Shown: positions 56,301 to 58,885 of the stretch, one piece after another
Layout of the letters: each line of letters opens with the position of its first letter
How positions within the stretch are numbered: the first letter of the stretch is position 1
NCBI RefSeq assembly: GCF_032854445.1
Contig: NC_088304.1
Coordinates: forward strand, 11,297,704 to 11,357,703
DNA from: Liolophura sinensis
Lineage: Eukaryota > Mollusca > Polyplacophora > Chitonida > Chitonidae
Direction of reading: 5' to 3'
Length of the DNA stretch: 60,000 nt
Position numbers and translations under genes: made by a program
The notes under the pieces: generated by a model
Seen by the model: the letters and a program-made list of their open reading frames with translations, nothing else
Told to the model about the DNA's origin: nothing
Database searches by the model: none

Positions 56301-58885
56301 GTAGCACTGAAGGAGGCGCCTGAAAGGATACTCAGTGCTGTGTCAGAGGATAGTGTCTGCCAGACCATCCTTCAGAATGCACAGTCAGACAGGGTATGTA
56401 GAAACATAGCGACATTTGTCAAACCTACAGTTTTGGTATAATACAGTATAATACAATAATAAAGAGTAGAGCCTAAAAGCTGACTTAATGGTTGTTTAAT
56501 GATTGCCTTAATGGGTTGTTTTCTTAGAATTGAGTTGCCTCCAAGTTAGATGTATTTTACAAACTTGGATTTTATTTCAGATTATTATTTAGCAGTACCT
56601 TTTGCATGATTTGGGTTTATACCAATAGCTTTAAACCAGGCAACCCCGATACTTCCTCAGTTGGTCATCTCCAGGAAAGGGGAAATGGCAAATACTGGTC
56701 AGCATGGTGTCCGTATCAAAAGCTGAAACAGGGTGGGAAGTCCTGCTTGGTGTTTCAGTTTGACGCCTTGGTAATTGTTTGAGGACTAGCTTGTTGAATT
56801 TATAATCCTGCACAAGGCCTATCAATTCAGAGCAAAAGGCTGATGTATAGGCGAATCACTCAGTCAAATGATCGTTGTTTTCACAACCAAGCAAAGGGAG
56901 ATATTCTACACACACATGTATGAAGGTCGACTGCAGGATACTGGAATATACGCCACCCCCACATGACTGATTCTGTCCAGTGAAAAGGGGAGTATTTTGT
57001 ATGAAGCTGAATAATAAAGTATACTATATGCATGCAGTAATGTGGTGTGTTATGTTTTCTCTTCGCAGATTCACATTTGCCTCAGCGGCCTACGAGCAGT
57101 GGGTTACTTGCTCAAGTACCAGCTGGAACAAGGCGTCGATTCAACCAACAGTTAACAGCAGCACTAGTTAAGGTAAAGGCCACAACTAAATTCAAACACT
57201 AGTGAGAGCGACAGAAAGAAGTTTATGTACAGTGTGCACTTTGGAAATGTCACTAAAAATGAACGTTGTAAATATCACACAAGCAGGTCATTGCTGGTTC
57301 AGTGGTATGTGGTCTTGCTTGCTGGGACCAGATCCTTGGATGAATGAGGGAATGAATCATGCCACATCAGCATTATTTTAGCCATGCCATGGCCAGGAAA
57401 CAGACCCATGAGGAATGCGTTGATTGGTTGGTTGCATGTTCCAAATGAACATGAGCTGACATACCTTGTGCATGCCCGTGGTTTCCCCCCATGTGTAAAT
57501 CTTACTGCTATCATACAAAGCTGTTCTGTAATAGTTCAACTTTTCCACATGGTTGGAAGGTGTTTATTCAAGTAAATTCTGAGGGCAGCATTCTGTATAG
57601 ACTAATATAATTACAATTTTTGTCAAGCTTTGAAATTGGTCAGTCTAACCAATGTAGTTTCCAAAATCAAATTAAAAATGTGCATTAATTGCTCTGAAAC
57701 TGCGAAAGAGAGTAGAGGAATTAAGGTAGGCCTTAAGTGATGTTACTCTCCAGGTGCCAATTCCACAAAGTCATTTTTTTGAATTGTCATAATTTGAAAT
57801 ATGATTATAAAACTTCCTGTTGGGAACCTCATGAATGTTACCATGAGACCTGTCTAAATATCAACTTTCATTATCAAAATCTAAGCAAAAGGATGAGATT
57901 TTTAATTTGACTTAGTTCAGGAATGGCTTTGTGGAATTTGTACCAGGGAAAGTAAGTAAATATGCAAACGTTACACAAATTCTTGAAGGTCATTTGGTTA
58001 CGAGAGCATTGTTGAGAACACACATGAATTATGGCTGTACATGAATTGATGTTACGGATGTACATTGTATCCTTTGACAATTGCTTCAATGGCCTGATGG
58101 TCCAAGCGTCTTGAAGACAGGATATCTGAGGTCAAACCCATTTTGGGTGCCTGGCTTTGCACTGAGAGATAAGAGCAAGGGAAACATGACTGGTTGGCCC
58201 AGTGTCCATACAATGTGACTGGGTGGGATGTCATGTCTGGTGTCTTTGGCATGATGTGTCAGTGGCAGCAGCACTTGGTGGCATGGGCTCTCCCTGCCAC
58301 AAGAAGACACAGTATATGTAAACACATTAGTAAAAAGCCAAGAATACATACAACTTACAATGGTTGCAGTTGCTTCAGAAAATATGACTAGTCACAAAAT
58401 AAAAAAATGCACCTCGTAGCAAGGTATTTAATGAGTGCCAGTTTGAAATCGTATAGCCGTTCACTCTGTGTATGTGGGACTGCGTTAAGTGAATCGTTAC
58501 CACCTGGCCATTTTCATTCAGCTCAGTTGGCAGAGTGGTGGGGTTAAACACCTCAAATCTTGAGTTCAAGCCTCACTTGAGCAAAATTTTCCCTGGTCCT
58601 GGTTGAGTTATCTCATTGCCAAAATTCAAATCAGCATTGACGAGTTGTCAATGTTTTTGTTGTTGCAGGGAATGAAGCACGATTCCCAACGAGGTGAAGC
58701 AGTTGTCCGCACAGTTGGTGAACTTTATCGCCTCTACGCCAACCCCACTGAGGGCTCCCCAGGCAAAAACATTTGTCCCAATGCTTGTGAATGGCTCCAA
58801 AGAGAAAAACACTACAGTGCGAGCGGGCAGTGAGTTTGCTTTGGTCTCTGTGCTTAACCTGAGGAAAGGAGAGGATATTTACCAG
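813..58885 (+). CDS. GCN1: GCN1, eIF2-alpha kinase activator (51 exons, 3' end missing)
   Basis: Giant HEAT-repeat protein of the cytosol that binds ribosomes, including stalled and collided ones, and activates the kinase GCN2 to phosphorylate eIF2-alpha (integrated stress response). I joined 51 exons by GT-AG borders, conserved phase and close colinear similarity to vertebrate GCN1, for example [11 protein letters not shown] (exon 13), [16 protein letters not shown] (exon 30), [20 protein letters not shown] (exons 30-31) and [20 protein letters not shown] (exon 32). The exons sum to 7,956 nt, about 2,652 codons, against 2,671 residues in human, so the gene is nearly complete. The start ATG lies in a strong context (A at -3, G at +4) and begins MAEHVAPS. 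Nine one-base indels interrupt the frame, all in exons 35-51; they look like consensus errors. The terminal exon or exons are not seen before the gap. Exon coordinates are given in the grouped entries. Identity is very confident; a few borders could be off by one codon. Confidence 0.96.
2396..2418 (+). repeat. 23-base C homopolymer in intron 4
   Basis: Uninterrupted run of C beginning 22 bp after the exon 4 donor; on the template strand it is a G run. Homopolymers of this length are usually unstable and error-prone in sequencing. Confidence 0.95.
3100..3212 (+). mobile_element. SINE family A, old 5'-truncated copy
   Basis: Diverged 3' part: AAGGCCTGCAAGCAGCC, ATATAAGTGCAATATTC, then CAATCAAATAAATGAAT. 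A still more diverged relative may lie at about 2790-2942. Confidence 0.65.
3424..3661 (+). mobile_element. tRNA-like element split by a SINE insertion
   Basis: Left of the inserted SINE is a box A-like TTTAGTCTAGTGGTAGAAGC; right of it is a box B-like GGTTTAAATCC. With the insert ignored, the two halves form one tRNA-derived head. The 10-bp target duplication TCCAAACCCA (3451-3460 and 3614-3623) marks the junctions. Confidence 0.7.
3461..3613 (+). mobile_element. SINE family A, 5'-truncated, nested
   Basis: Contains the family 3' body (TACGTGGGAAGGTCTG, CGTATAAGTGAAATATTC) and an AAAT-repeat tail. Flanked by a perfect 10-bp duplication, TCCAAACCCA, as expected from LINE-machinery (target-primed) insertion. 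Confidence 0.9.
4016..8873 (+). CDS. GCN1: GCN1 exons 5-9 (HEAT region)
   Basis: Exons: 4016-4114, 4638-4772, 5660-5728, 7479-7587, 8799-8873. Residues about 144-305. Exon 6 includes [14 protein letters not shown]; exon 8 contains [20 protein letters not shown], aligned with human SHSEFKDLILPTIQKSLLRS; exon 9 reads [16 protein letters not shown], aligned with human TLDLSQYAMDIVKGLA. All five exons are open with consistent phases. The introns hold a reverse-strand SINE and a mariner-type remnant (intron 6), two minisatellite blocks (intron 7), and no obvious repeat in intron 8 (7588-8798) beyond AT-rich sequence. Confidence 0.93.
4873..5135 (-). mobile_element. SINE family A, full length
   Basis: Reverse-strand copy with a tRNA-like head (CCGTGGCTCAGTCGGTCAGC), a box B-like GAGTTCAAGTCC, the 3' body GTAAGTGAAATATTC and (AAAT)n tail. 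Flanked by a 10-bp duplication GTTCAGATTT at 4863-4872 and 5136-5145. Sits in intron 6. Confidence 0.92.
5297..5532 (-). mobile_element. Deleted Tc1/mariner-type element keeping a transposase N-terminus
   Basis: Terminal inverted repeats of about 30 bp (left starts CAGGGTGTCCCTGAAGTCGC, right reads GACTTCTGGGACACCCGG) with few mismatches, flanked by TA on both sides (5295-5296 and 5533-5534). Inside, on the - strand from 5429, an open frame starts [20 protein letters not shown] and continues [11 protein letters not shown], typical of the helix-turn-helix start of mariner-like transposases. After about 35 codons it runs into the other terminal repeat, so most of the transposase is gone. It is a 236-bp internal-deletion derivative. 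Confidence 0.88.
5755..5890 (+). mobile_element. tRNA-like SINE head, weak
   Basis: TTGGTCTAGTGCTTACC resembles box A and CAAGTTCAAACCC resembles box B, followed by GGAATTTTGTAGATGCTCCC, which resembles the body of the element at 55780-55990 (GGAATTCGTAGATCCCCC). Confidence 0.5.
5928..6251. repeat. 21-bp minisatellite, block 1 (intron 7)
   Basis: About 15 tandem copies of a 21-bp unit with core GTGCACATTATTGTAAGCA, varying mostly at a GG/TGG/ATG position. The unit length is a multiple of three and carries no stop in several frames, so spurious open frames arise on both strands. Confidence 0.97.
6252..7127. other. Spacer between the two minisatellite blocks
   Basis: About 880 bp of intron 7 that is not tandemly repeated. 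I recognise no gene or known element in it. It may be an insertion that split one array, since both flanks carry the same 21-bp unit. Confidence 0.5.
7128..7411. repeat. 21-bp minisatellite, block 2 (intron 7)
   Basis: Diverged copies of the unit of block 1 (CACATTATCGTAGGCAGGG and variants). It ends about 65 bp before the exon 8 acceptor. Confidence 0.9.
9048..9884. repeat. 22-bp minisatellite, block 1 (intron 9)
   Basis: Tandem 22-bp units with core GATGGCTGGACCCTC followed by TGCATAT or CACATAT. Since 22 is not a multiple of three and the unit lacks - strand stops, all three - strand frames stay open for long stretches. These are not genes. Confidence 0.97.
9885..11125. other. Non-repeated spacer inside the intron 9 satellite
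   Basis: About 1.2 kb of AT-rich sequence between two blocks of the same 22-bp repeat. A 38-codon + strand open stretch near 10906-11022 reads [20 protein letters not shown] and could be a fragment of a mobile-element protein, but I cannot assign it. Confidence 0.4.
11126..13240. repeat. 22-bp minisatellite, block 2 (intron 9)
   Basis: About 95 units of the 22-bp repeat (core ATGGTTGGACCCTC), most regular at 11260-11600 and 12660-12730, and degenerating towards 13240. The array ends about 440 bp before the exon 10 acceptor. Confidence 0.97.
11790..12660. repeat. 66-bp higher-order repeat within the 22-bp array
   Basis: Three diverged 22-bp monomers (GTACCCTCCACATATGGTG, GACCCGTGGTATATGAAGG and CTACCCTTCACATATGATGG types) recur as a fixed triplet about a dozen times with high identity. 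This is a higher-order structure like that of centromeric satellites, on a small scale. A - strand open frame of 241 codons across it is a by-product. Confidence 0.93.
13677..21717 (+). CDS. GCN1: GCN1 exons 10-19 (HEAT region)
   Basis: Exons: 13677-13805, 14111-14263, 15315-15412, 16614-16689, 17694-17846, 18300-18392, 19651-19726, 20198-20357, 20845-21040, 21593-21717. Residues about 306-725. Landmarks: [20 protein letters not shown] (exon 10), [15 protein letters not shown] (exon 11), PDKLTEWFK then [20 protein letters not shown] (exons 12-13), LDHPHRLT (exon 16), [14 protein letters not shown] (exon 18). Exon 14 uses a weak donor (GTTCGT) and exon 17 a weak donor (GTTGTT); I kept them because the reading frame and homology require those ends. 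No frameshift is seen in this block. Confidence 0.93.
13862..13930 (+). mobile_element. tRNA-like SINE head fragment
   Basis: GGCCTAGTAATTAGAGCATCC resembles box A of a tRNA-derived SINE. A related head with the continuation GTCAGGTCATAACAAAGAC (family B-like) lies at 16715-16790. Confidence 0.4.
15540..15670 (-). mobile_element. SINE family A, partial
   Basis: Reverse copy of the 3' body (AAGAATATTTCACTTTCAC, GGCGGCCAGCATTATG, AGGTTGCTGGCAGAC) in intron 12. Confidence 0.8.
16434..16550 (+). mobile_element. SINE family A, 3' fragment
   Basis: TTGTATAAGTGAAATATTC followed by TTGAGTACGGCATAAAACAC and an AAAT tail, upstream of exon 13. Confidence 0.82.
17880..18015 (+). mobile_element. SINE family A, 3' fragment
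   Basis: GGGTACGTGGGAAGGTCTGC through ACACCAATCAAGTAAATAG, with some decay in the middle. Lies directly after exon 14, whose donor is 34 bp upstream. Confidence 0.8.
19741..19817 (-). mobile_element. SINE family A, short 3' fragment
   Basis: TTTATTTGATCGGTGTTTTA, then GAATATTTCACTGAC and CAGCATTACGGTGGGAGGA. Confidence 0.72.
21085..21248. mobile_element. TA-flanked inverted-repeat element, copy 1
   Basis: Left end TACTGTAATTCTACGACC, right end AAGTTGAGGAATTAGGGTA, which are inverted repeats of each other. Between them is the shared body (TTCAAGTATATTCCGATGGC, TGTGTAGACTGATAC). One of five related copies in this gene. Confidence 0.8.
21880..22018 (+). mobile_element. SINE 3' fragment, a further subfamily
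   Basis: CCAGGCACTCCAGTTTCCTC, TGCTGACTGCCATTG, GAGTGAAAAATTCCTGCC. Similar tails lie at 31585-31685 and 52770-52892. It shares the general layout of family A but differs in sequence. Confidence 0.55.
23129..28312 (+). CDS. GCN1: GCN1 exons 20-23 (includes charged helical segment)
   Basis: Exons: 23129-23307, 24821-24914, 26737-26856, 28111-28312. Residues about 726-923. Exon 20 ends [15 protein letters not shown], matching human [13 protein letters not shown]. Exons 21-22 encode a Lys/Glu-rich segment (residues about 786-856: [20 protein letters not shown], then [20 protein letters not shown]) corresponding to the charged stretch of human GCN1 that follows ELYDKSII; it is probably helical. 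Exon 23 resumes the HEAT pattern ([16 protein letters not shown]; human LLKSPLAAPRIK). The intron between exons 22 and 23 is largely a purine-rich tandem array. Confidence 0.93.
25903..26040 (+). mobile_element. SINE family B, 3' fragment
   Basis: GCAACACTAGATAAAAGAG, CTGCAACAAGGAGGCAC, GACTGAAAAATTGTGAAGTA, ending CACTCACGCACTCACGC. Confidence 0.82.
26347..26511 (+). mobile_element. SINE family A, 5'-truncated
   Basis: Starts at the CTTCCTCTCCAGCCGTAAGT segment and runs to AACACCAATAAAATAATTAA. Located in intron 21. Confidence 0.85.
26985..27915. repeat. About 37-bp purine-rich minisatellite (intron 22)
   Basis: Around 25 irregular copies of a unit with core AGACATTTAGCAAAAGGGGA then AGTGTGAAAAATGAG. 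The + strand is strongly purine-biased over some 930 bp. Individual copies differ by small indels, giving variable spacing. Confidence 0.95.
29003..29100 (+). mobile_element. SINE family A, tRNA-like head only
   Basis: CATGGCTCAGTTGGTTAGCG (box A) and TGTGAGTTCAAGTACT (box B-like), without the 3' body. It is either truncated at the 3' end or a tRNA pseudogene-like solo head. Confidence 0.75.
29792..35395 (+). CDS. GCN1: GCN1 exons 24-28 (acidic insert, HEAT region)
   Basis: Exons: 29792-30156, 32175-32405, 33129-33256, 34098-34290, 35159-35395. Residues about 924-1308. Exon 24, the longest at 365 nt, contains an acidic low-complexity run ([15 protein letters not shown], residues about 973-987) that human GCN1 lacks; human has a short Gly/Pro/Ala-rich loop there. 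Exon 25 aligns with human TVIGTGS (here QVIGTSGG) and reads [12 protein letters not shown] (human SPCASVRETVLR). Exon 27 reads [20 protein letters not shown] (human LIDDVIYHEAAVRQAGAEAL). Exon 28 starts [12 protein letters not shown] (human PPPVLDALGRVI). Intact throughout. Confidence 0.94.
30264..30473 (+). mobile_element. SINE family A, nearly full body
   Basis: From GTGAGTTCAAGTCCAGC through CGTATAAGTGAAATATTC to an AAAT tail. A small internal duplication (CAACCTGAGCAACCTG) is visible. Starts about 110 bp after exon 24. Confidence 0.85.
31035..31190 (-). mobile_element. SINE family A, 5'-truncated
   Basis: Reverse copy: ATTGGTGTTTTACGCCATAC, GAGAATATTTCACTTATCC, CCGCAGGTTGCTGAAAGACC. Confidence 0.85.
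32730..33048 (+). mobile_element. SINE family B, longest copy
   Basis: Head with CAGGGTCAATCCTGTG (box B), then GTCACACCTAAGGCC, TATCAGTATAATGGCTCAGG, AGTGAAGCAGCACTAGATAA, TGCAACAAGGAGGCAC, GACTGAAAAATTGC and a CACTCACTC end. Box A is decayed. It defines the body seen in pieces elsewhere. Confidence 0.82.
34318..34485 (+). mobile_element. SINE family B, 3' half
   Basis: CATCAGCACTAGATAAAAGA, CTGCAACAAGGAGGCAC, ending ACACTCACTCACTCACC. Begins about 28 bp after exon 27. Confidence 0.82.
35452..35638 (+). mobile_element. SINE family A, decayed near-full copy
   Basis: GTGCTAGTGCAGTAGAATGA, CCAGGAGCCTCTCAC, then a shortened 3' body and (AAAT)n. Located in intron 28. Confidence 0.8.
35708..36045. 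repeat. 84-bp tandem repeat, four copies (intron 28)
   Basis: Unit core CCTTTATTGATTGTTTAGAG followed by TTCCACCAAGTGAAATGC and TTTAGATTGCATGG. Copies start near 35710, 35793, 35877 and 35961. The last ends about 55 bp before the exon 29 acceptor. Confidence 0.95.
36100..41294 (+). CDS. GCN1: GCN1 exons 29-34 (eEF3-like HEAT region)
   Basis: Exons: 36100-36294, 37295-37541, 38040-38161, 38666-38780, 39266-39445, 41074-41294. Residues about 1309-1668. This is the most conserved part of the family, the region related to the HEAT domain of elongation factor eEF3 and needed for ribosome association. Near-identical blocks to vertebrates include [116 protein letters not shown] and [17 protein letters not shown]. 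All exons are open and in phase, so the first two thirds of the gene show no sign of decay. Confidence 0.96.
36743..37237. repeat. Duplicated 56-bp segment in intron 29
   Basis: The segment GATTTTTGTGACAAACAATA through ACTTCTTGTAGAAG occurs at 36747-36800 and again at 37182-37235, apparently without mismatch. Inside it, AACTTCTTGT and ACTTCTTGTGAAGT form small local repeats. Confidence 0.85.
37567..37701. mobile_element. Short inverted-repeat element
   Basis: Left end GGGCCCAGTTTCACAAAAGT and right end ACAAGTTTAGTGAACCCAGG then CCC are imperfect inverted repeats; 135 bp in all. It starts only 25 bp after the exon 30 donor. Confidence 0.7.
38357..38510 (-). mobile_element. SINE family A, 5'-truncated
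   Basis: Reverse copy: GTTTTACGCCGTACTCAAGA, ACTATTTCACTTATACGGC, CACAGGTTACTGCTAGACC. Confidence 0.85.
38965..39168 (+). mobile_element. SINE family A, internally deleted
   Basis: Head AGGCCTCCATGGCAGAGGTG, AATGACCCAGGAACCTC, then GTCTTATAAGTGAATACTG and the AAAT tail; part of the middle is missing. Confidence 0.82.
39780..40350. mobile_element. Element with about 150-bp inverted repeats (intron 33)
   Basis: The left arm (TCAGATGAAAGAGTGCG at 39808, TTTTTGTATGGTGGGTAC, TTGGGACCA) is repeated in reverse at the right (TGGTCCCTAATATCCACC, ACCATACAAAAATATTTTC, CGCTCTTTCATCTGAG). The arms are roughly 75-80 percent alike by eye. A one-armed relative (TTTGTATGGTGGGAATTTGG) lies at 34600-34795 in intron 27. 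I infer a foldback or long-terminal-inverted-repeat transposon remnant. Confidence 0.75.
40635..40854. mobile_element. TA-flanked inverted-repeat element, copy 2
   Basis: TACTGTAATTCTTCAACC at the left, AGGTTGAGGATTTACGGTA at the right. The body has TTATTCAAGCATATTCTGA, TGTGTAGGCTGATAAAG and AACCAGTGTAGTTTTG. This is the most complete copy, about 220 bp. Confidence 0.85.
41479..41717. mobile_element. Short inverted-repeat element (intron 34)
   Basis: The right end, read in reverse, is GATTCCACAAAGACATTTC then TCAGTTAAGTCC; the left end is GATTCCTTCAAGCCAGTTTT then GACTTAAGTC. Clearly related ends occur at 57753-57944 and more distantly at 49921-50131. Confidence 0.65.
41767..42032 (+). mobile_element. 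SINE family A, full length
   Basis: CCATGGCTCAGTTGGCTATC head, GTGAGTTCAAGTCCAGC, TACGTGGGAAGGTCTGAC, CATATAAGTGAAATATTC and (AAAT)n. Confidence 0.92.
42507..42825. repeat. About 148-bp tandem duplication (intron 34)
   Basis: Two long copies plus a partial third of a unit containing AAGTTACTAGTTACTC, ACTCCAAAGGACT, a C run (14 C in copy 2), TCTTTGATCTGCGGACTGAA and TAAATGTAGTCATGTAGTTA. Copies begin near 42509 and 42648; a partial third begins near 42801. Confidence 0.92.
42835..43132 (+). mobile_element. SINE family B, near-full with small deletion
   Basis: tRNA-like head ACAGTTGGTAAAGCGTCCAC and CAGGTTCAATCC (good boxes A and B), then GAGTCACACCTAAGACC, GTGAAGCAGCACTAGATAAA, GACTGAAAAATTGTTAAGTA and CACTCACTCACT. 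It ends about 20 bp before the exon 35 acceptor. Confidence 0.88.
43152..45092 (+). CDS. GCN1: GCN1 exons 35-38 (two apparent +1 indels)
   Basis: Exons: 43152-43360, 44160-44356, 44614-44804, 45022-45092. Residues about 1669-1890. Exon 35 starts [20 protein letters not shown]. Its frame breaks at the C run 43243-43246: before it reads RSVSARA, after it in the next frame [18 protein letters not shown]; as written, a TAA follows 16 bases later. Exon 37 breaks at 44649-44650, after FVRDT; the conserved [20 protein letters not shown] continues one frame over. In both exons the length fits the flanking phases only if one base is removed. Exon 36 ([20 protein letters not shown]) and exon 38 ([20 protein letters not shown]) are intact. 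Confidence 0.92.
43714..44140 (+). other. Possible gene or retroelement 3' fragment in intron 35
   Basis: An 81-codon open frame (43714-43959) ends in a strongly hydrophobic stretch, [20 protein letters not shown] then [12 protein letters not shown], like a membrane anchor with a tiny tail. After the stop come about 150 bp, an AATAAA at about 44112 and a TTATTATTAT end. A 3' terminus with polyadenylation signal next to a short-repeat tail is what a retroposed copy or a LINE end looks like. I do not recognise the protein and cannot say which. Confidence 0.3.
44452..44598. repeat. 21-bp minisatellite next to an acceptor (intron 36)
   Basis: About seven copies of a unit with core GTAACTCATGAATATGTATA (one copy lacks six bases). 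It ends 15 bp before the exon 37 acceptor, so it occupies the branch-point region. Confidence 0.95.
45421..45670 (+). mobile_element. SINE family A, full length with 13-bp duplication
   Basis: CCGTGGCTCAGTTGGTTACC head, GTGAGTTCAAGTCCAGC, CATATAAGTGACATGTTC, AAATA-type tail. Perfect 13-bp target duplication TCAATAGACAGTT at 45408-45420 and 45671-45683. Lies just upstream of exon 39. Confidence 0.95.
45716..47559 (+). CDS. GCN1: GCN1 exons 39-41 (five apparent indels)
   Basis: Exons: 45716-45931, 46780-46945, 47398-47559. Residues about 1891-2072. Exon 39 has a +1 in the A run 45827-45831 (frame lost after SALHVWK) and a -1 near 45875 that restores [19 protein letters not shown]; between them homology to human [14 protein letters not shown] sits in another frame. 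Exon 40 has an extra base near 46789; [15 protein letters not shown] and [12 protein letters not shown] follow it. Exon 41 has a +1 near 47404 and a -1 near 47464, flanking [17 protein letters not shown] and [20 protein letters not shown]. Exon lengths agree with phase 0 borders once these are accounted for. Splice sites are normal. Confidence 0.9.
46140..46235 (+). mobile_element. SINE family A, old 3' fragment
   Basis: GCCATGGGTTTCCCCATGCT, TTATGCTGGCCTGTG, GTGCAATATTCTTGAGTGC. Confidence 0.65.
46238..46384. mobile_element. TA-flanked inverted-repeat element, copy 3
   Basis: TACTGTAATTCTTCAACTTT at the left and GAAAGATTAGGGTA at the right; the body has TTATTCAAGTATATTCC and TTTGTAGGCTGAC. 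It is shorter than copy 2. It abuts the SINE fragment before it. Confidence 0.78.
46600..46752 (+). mobile_element. SINE family A, 3' fragment
   Basis: CTGGCTTCCTGTCC, AAGCAACCTGCAGATGG, AATATTCTTGAATATGGCG, then ACCAATCAAAC. Ends about 28 bp before the exon 40 acceptor. Confidence 0.78.
47961..49878 (+). CDS. GCN1: GCN1 exons 42-44 (C-terminal HEAT region)
   Basis: Exons: 47961-48053, 48993-49136, 49606-49878, all phase 0 and open. Residues about 2073-2242. Exon 42 reads [20 protein letters not shown] (human [20 protein letters not shown]). Exon 43 reads [20 protein letters not shown] (human TPPVNTRVLAFLSSVAGDAL). Exon 44 carries VEDLL-type repeats ([14 protein letters not shown]) and SKADYTS-like [19 protein letters not shown]. 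The intron after exon 42 is dominated by a 25-bp minisatellite; the intron after exon 44 starts almost at once with an inverted-repeat element. Confidence 0.94.
48090..48690. repeat. 25-bp minisatellite (intron 42)
   Basis: About 24 tandem copies with core GTCTTCTTGTAATTGTCAGA, differing by CTTCTT/CTTATT and CAGAG/CAAAG variants and by a few shortened units. Variant types cluster (CTTATT units dominate after 48560), indicating recent local duplication. Confidence 0.97.
49240..49438. mobile_element. TA-flanked inverted-repeat element, copy 4 (left end decayed)
   Basis: The body GTGTAGACTGATAAAGTTAT, AACCAATGTAGTTTTG and AAAATCAAATTAAAAATGTG, and the right end AAAGGTTGAGGAATTAGG, match copies 2 and 5. 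The left terminal repeat is not clear. Confidence 0.72.
49921..50131. mobile_element. Inverted-repeat element with 38-bp ends (intron 44)
   Basis: The left end TGGCCCTGGGATCACGGAGC then AATCTTAGACTTGTGTCA is mirrored at 50094-50131 (TGACTTAAGTCTAAGATCAC then TTTGTGATCTCGGGGCCA) with about 80 percent identity. It is 211 bp with no coding potential; probably a MITE. Begins 43 bp after exon 44. Confidence 0.85.
50549..50627 (+). mobile_element. SINE family A, short 3' fragment
   Basis: AATAATGCTGGCCACC, TATATAAGTGAAATATTCC, CAGTCAAATAAA plus A run. Confidence 0.75.
50788..55721 (+). CDS. GCN1: GCN1 exons 45-48 (RWD-binding region for GCN2)
   Basis: Exons: 50788-50898, 52061-52291, 53930-54135, 55510-55721. 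Residues about 2243-2496. By alignment this spans the region that in yeast and human GCN1 binds the RWD domain of GCN2, the step that activates the kinase. Landmarks: PGFCLPK (exon 45), [20 protein letters not shown] and RILGDRF (exon 46), [20 protein letters not shown] then [15 protein letters not shown] and [17 protein letters not shown] (exon 47), [20 protein letters not shown] (exon 48). The arginine-rich NRGVRLKAA box lies where binding-critical basic residues are known in the family; assigning the exact residue needs an alignment. Open and in phase. Confidence 0.93.
51002..51255 (+). mobile_element. SINE family A, near-full
   Basis: Decayed head (ACTGGTCAGCATGTTAGCGC), GTGAGTTCAAATCTGGC, CAACCTGCAGATGGTCG, GAAATTTTCTTGAGTACC and AAAT tail. 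The next copy begins about 33 bp downstream in the same orientation. Confidence 0.88.
51289..51542 (+). mobile_element. SINE family A, full length with 12-bp duplication
   Basis: CCGTGGCTCAGTCGATTAGC head, body with a small internal deletion after GGGAAGGTCTG, CGTATAAGTGAAATATTC, and an uninterrupted A tail instead of AAAT repeats. Perfect 12-bp duplication ATGTTGTCTTTG at 51277-51288 and 51543-51554. The clean duplication and long A tail suggest one of the younger insertions. Confidence 0.95.
53023..53225 (+). mobile_element. SINE family A, 5'-truncated with 13-bp duplication
   Basis: Begins AATGACCCAGGAGTCTC. Flanked by TAACTTTCGCTGT (53010-53022) and TAACTTTCACTGT (53226-53238), a 13-bp target duplication with one mismatch. 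Confidence 0.92.
53493..53748 (-). mobile_element. Deleted Tc1/mariner-type element keeping a transposase C-terminus
   Basis: Inverted repeats: left CAGGGTGGAGCAGAAGTCTG then GACCCATAGGCAATT, right AATTGCCTATGGGTCCAGAT; a TA precedes the left end and TATA stands at the right. On the - strand at about 53600-53549 the frame [16 protein letters not shown] ends in a stop codon, matching the usual last helix of Tc1/mariner transposases. It complements the element at 5297-5532, which retains an N-terminus, but the terminal repeats differ so they are separate families. Confidence 0.78.
54215..54465 (+). mobile_element. SINE family A, near-full with internal duplication
   Basis: TTTTCCGTGGACGACTGGTT head, a duplicated TTTAACCAGTTCAGTCGC, GTTCAAGTCCAGCTCATGC, TGTATAAGTAAAATATTC. 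A further 3' fragment of the family follows at 54480-54628 in the same direction. Confidence 0.86.
55180..55322 (+). mobile_element. SINE family A, 5'-truncated
   Basis: TGTCTGCCAGCAACCTGCGG through ACCAATCAAATAAATTAAT. GATTAAT occurs at both borders and may be the target duplication. Confidence 0.86.
55780..55990 (+). mobile_element. tRNA-derived element with doubled head
   Basis: GACCATGGTGTAGTGGTCAA and, about 40 bp on, GCCGTGGTATAGTGGTTGAA are two successive box A-like heads, each followed by AGGTGCTGG. Only one box B-like region follows (GGTGTGGGTTGTACAAGG, decayed). Then comes a body with TAGATCCCCCACTTTCACC. Confidence 0.6.
56245..58885 (+). CDS. GCN1: GCN1 exons 49-51 (last visible exons, two indels)
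   Basis: Exons: 56245-56393, 57069-57172, 58669-58885. Residues about 2497-2652. Exon 49 is intact ([20 protein letters not shown]; human GIDWMVRHGRSLALSVAV). Exon 50 begins [20 protein letters not shown]; a base appears missing near 57142 and the stretch [10 protein letters not shown] follows one frame over. Exon 51 has an extra base in the C run 58685-58687: MKHDS precedes, and [20 protein letters not shown] and [20 protein letters not shown] follow in the restored frame. It ends GEDIYQ at a GTAAGA donor, matching human GEEVFQ, so roughly 50 terminal residues are still to come. None is found in 58886-59238 or after the gap. Confidence 0.88.
57524..57728. mobile_element. TA-flanked inverted-repeat element, copy 5
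   Basis: TTCTGTAATAGTTCAACTTT at the left, AGTAGAGGAATTAAGGTA at the right; the body has TTATTCAAGTAAATTCTGAG, AACCAATGTAGTTTCC and AATCAAATTAAAAATGTGC. The element at 57753 starts 25 bp further on. Confidence 0.8.
57753..57944. mobile_element. Short inverted-repeat element (intron 50)
   Basis: Left GGTGCCAATTCCACAAAGTC, right GGCTTTGTGGAATTTGTACC: imperfect inverted repeats of at least 20 bp. The ends match the element at 41479-41717. Confidence 0.75.
58085..58335 (+). mobile_element. tRNA-derived SINE, family C
   Basis: Head GGCCTGATGGTCCAAGCGTC with box B-like GAGGTCAAACCC, then GGCCCAGTGTCCATACAATG, TGACTGGGTGGGATGTCATG and TTTGGCATGATGTGTCAGTG. This body resembles a SINE type I associate with molluscs. 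Single copy in the window. Confidence 0.65.
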
